A DNA stretch of 64,000 bases from NCEH01 sp002257205 (GTDB taxonomy: Bacteria > Pseudomonadota > Alphaproteobacteria > Rhizobiales > Xanthobacteraceae): assembly GCF_043195105.1 (NCBI RefSeq), contig NZ_JBAFWO010000004.1. The stretch is one strand, 5' to 3'. This document shows positions 62,682-64,000 of the stretch, piece by piece. The notes under the pieces were generated by a model. It was not told the DNA's origin, ran no database searches, and was given only the letters and a program-made list of their open reading frames with translations. How positions within the stretch are numbered: position 1 is the stretch's first letter; every line of letters begins with the position of its first letter. The position numbers and the translations under genes are program-made.

Positions 62682-64000
62682 TCAGCATTCGGGTACGTTC
62701 ACCGCGAGGCCTCCCTGGGAGGTCTCCTTGTATTTGGACTGCATGTCGGCGCCGGTCTGGCGCATGGTTTCGATCACCTGGTCGAGCGAGACGTGGTGAA
62801 TGCCGTCGCCCCGCAGCGCCAGCGAGGCGGCGGCGATGGCCTTGTTGGCGCCGAAGGCGTTGCGCTCGATGCAGGGGATCTGCACCAGCCCGCCGATGGG
62901 GTCGCAGGTCATGCCGAGATGGTGTTCCATGGCGATCTCGGCGGCATTCTCGATCTGCTCCGGGGTGGCGCCCAGCACGCAGGCGAGCCCGGCCGCGGCC
63001 ATGGAGGCGGCGGAGCCCACTTCGCCCTGGCAGCCCACTTCGGCGCCGGAGATGGAGGCGTTGCGCTTGATCAGCGCGCCCACCGCCGCCGCCGTCAGCA
63101 GGAAGGCGCGCAGATGCTCGCGCGTCACGCCGGGGCAGAAATCGCGGGCATAGCGCAGCACCGCCGGCACGATGCCGGCCGCGCCATTTGTCGGCGCCGT
63201 CACCACGCGGCCGCCGGCGGCATTCTCCTCATTCACCGCGATGGCGAACACCGAGACCCAGTCCATGATTTCGTGCGGCGGACGCTGGTTGCGCAAATGG
63301 TCGGCCTCCAGCTTCTCGCGGATCGCCTTGGCGCGGCGCTTCACCCGCAGCCGCCCGGGCAAGCTGCCGTCGACGCTCAGGCCTCGGTCGATGCAGGCGA
63401 ACATGGCTTCGGCGATGGCATCGAGCCCCGCTTCCACCTCGGCGCGGGAGCGGGACGCGCATTCGTTCGCCATCTGCACTTCGGCCATGGCAAGGCCGCT
63501 GCGGGCGCAGGCGGTCAGCAGATCCGCCGCGCTGTCGAACGGGTAGGGGACGGCGTGCTCGTCCGCCGCGAGGTTCTCGCCTTCCTCAACGACGAAGCCA
63601 CCGCCGATGGAATAAAACACCTTTTCACTCACCACCGCGCCATCCGCATCGAAGGCGCGGAAGCGCATGGCGTTGGAATGTAAGGGCAAGAGCGTTTCAA
63701 AATCGAAGATCAGGTCGGCGTCGGGATCGAACGCCACGCGCCGGCCGGCATTGGTCGAGATCGCCTTCTCGATGGCGAGGCGCGCCACCAGGGCCGGCAC
63801 GTCGTCCGGGTCCAGGGCGGCGGGCACGGCGCCCATGAGGCCGAGGCAGATGGCTTGGTCGGAGGCATGGCCCTTGCCGGTCCAGGCCAGCGAGCCGAAC
63901 ACTTCCGCGCTTACGCGGCGTGCATCCGCCGGCAGCGTGTCGCGAAACCGCCGGGCCGCGACCATGGGGCCGACCGTATGGGACGAGGACGGGCCGATGC
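62682..64000 (-). CDS. sdaA: L-serine dehydratase (iron-sulfur type), start outside the window
   Basis: About 439 residues are visible, the frame runs off the right edge. The N-terminal part reads IGPSSSHTVGPMVAARRF; the C-terminal domain has GCQGEVGSAASMAAAG and CDPIGGLVQIPCIERN with the Fe-S cysteines, and ends GLAVNVPEC. It deaminates serine to pyruvate, the last step of the choline-to-pyruvate chain. Likely in one operon with glyA. The intact homologue of the remnant at 31935-32216. Confidence 0.93.
   Translation of the reverse strand, partial: IGPSSSHTVGPMVAARRFRDTLPADARRVSAEVFGSLAWTGKGHASDQAICLGLMGAVPAALDPDDVPALVARLAIEKAISTNAGRRVAFDPDADLIFDFETLLPLHSNAMRFRAFDADGAVVSEKVFYSIGGGFVVEEGENLAADEHAVPYPFDSAADLLTACARSGLAMAEVQMANECASRSRAEVEAGLDAIAEAMFACIDRGLSVDGSLPGRLRVKRRAKAIREKLEADHLRNQRPPHEIMDWVSVFAIAVNEENAAGGRVVTAPTNGAAGIVPAVLRYARDFCPGVTREHLRAFLLTAAAVGALIKRNASISGAEVGCQGEVGSAASMAAAGLACVLGATPEQIENAAEIAMEHHLGMTCDPIGGLVQIPCIERNAFGANKAIAAASLALRGDGIHHVSLDQVIETMRQTGADMQSKYKETSQGGLAVNVPEC

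Noticed and set aside
1..64000. CRISPR arrays, rRNA genes, cobalamin or glycine riboswitches
   Set aside because: No regularly spaced repeats, no rRNA-like stretches and no B12-box or glycine-aptamer-like leader were recognised before cobC, cmuA, glyA or the sox genes.

Overview
The window is high-GC DNA (mid-60s percent by eye) from an alphaproteobacterium, most likely of the order Hyphomicrobiales (Xanthobacteraceae/Hyphomicrobiaceae-like). The evidence is the codon usage, an Alph_Pro_TM (TIGR02186-type) gene, the ChoXWV/Bet organisation and two soxBDAG operons. I cannot fix the genus. No rRNA or CRISPR array was seen, and there is one tRNA gene (Glu, CTC). Percent identities were not computed and all family calls are from reading the proteins.

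Region 1 (1-8955) reads as a chloromethane/methyl-halide utilisation (cmu) cluster. It has a CmuA-type fused methyltransferase/corrinoid protein, two uroporphyrinogen-decarboxylase-fold proteins (one CmuC-like, one cut by the window edge), an FmdB-like zinc ribbon, cobC, a PaaE-like flavo-iron-sulfur reductase, a Cys-rich MerR regulator and a divergent metF. The methyl group would go from the halide to the corrinoid of CmuA, then to tetrahydrofolate (by CmuB, not in this window), and then be oxidised through MetF. Region 2 (8896-9738) holds decayed recombinase fragments next to the 3' end of metF, which suggests an island edge.

Region 3 (9739-20730) is accessory or housekeeping: an XRE regulator divergent from an SDR, an HNH nuclease, a Fic protein, LysR/aldo-keto reductase, a PD-(D/E)XK-type protein, and a GST/enoyl-CoA hydratase/peroxiredoxin/SDR operon with a divergent LysR. 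Region 4 (20975-33941) has a NitT/TauT-type ABC importer with an MBL-fold hydrolase and a GntR regulator, then a GlxA-type regulator divergent from sarcosine oxidase operon 1 (soxBDAG). That operon is followed by an internally deleted serine dehydratase remnant, a TauE/SafE permease and an Alph_Pro_TM protein. Region 5 (33942-39000) has an IS3-type remnant, tRNA-Glu, and core-looking genes (yggS, a diguanylate cyclase, a Nudix gene, gcdH).

Region 6 (39022-64000) is an almost complete choline-to-pyruvate assembly line: choline uptake (choXWV), choline to betaine (betA, betB), betaine to dimethylglycine (gbcAB), dimethylglycine to sarcosine (dgcAB with etfAB), sarcosine to glycine (soxBDAG copy 2), glycine to serine (glyA) and serine to pyruvate (sdaA, cut by the right edge). 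A GbdR-like regulator sits inside the operon. The most unusual item is that the BetI repressor and BetB dehydrogenase are read as one 700-residue protein. Their junction holds a C6 run where removing one base would restore separate genes with an ATGA overlap.
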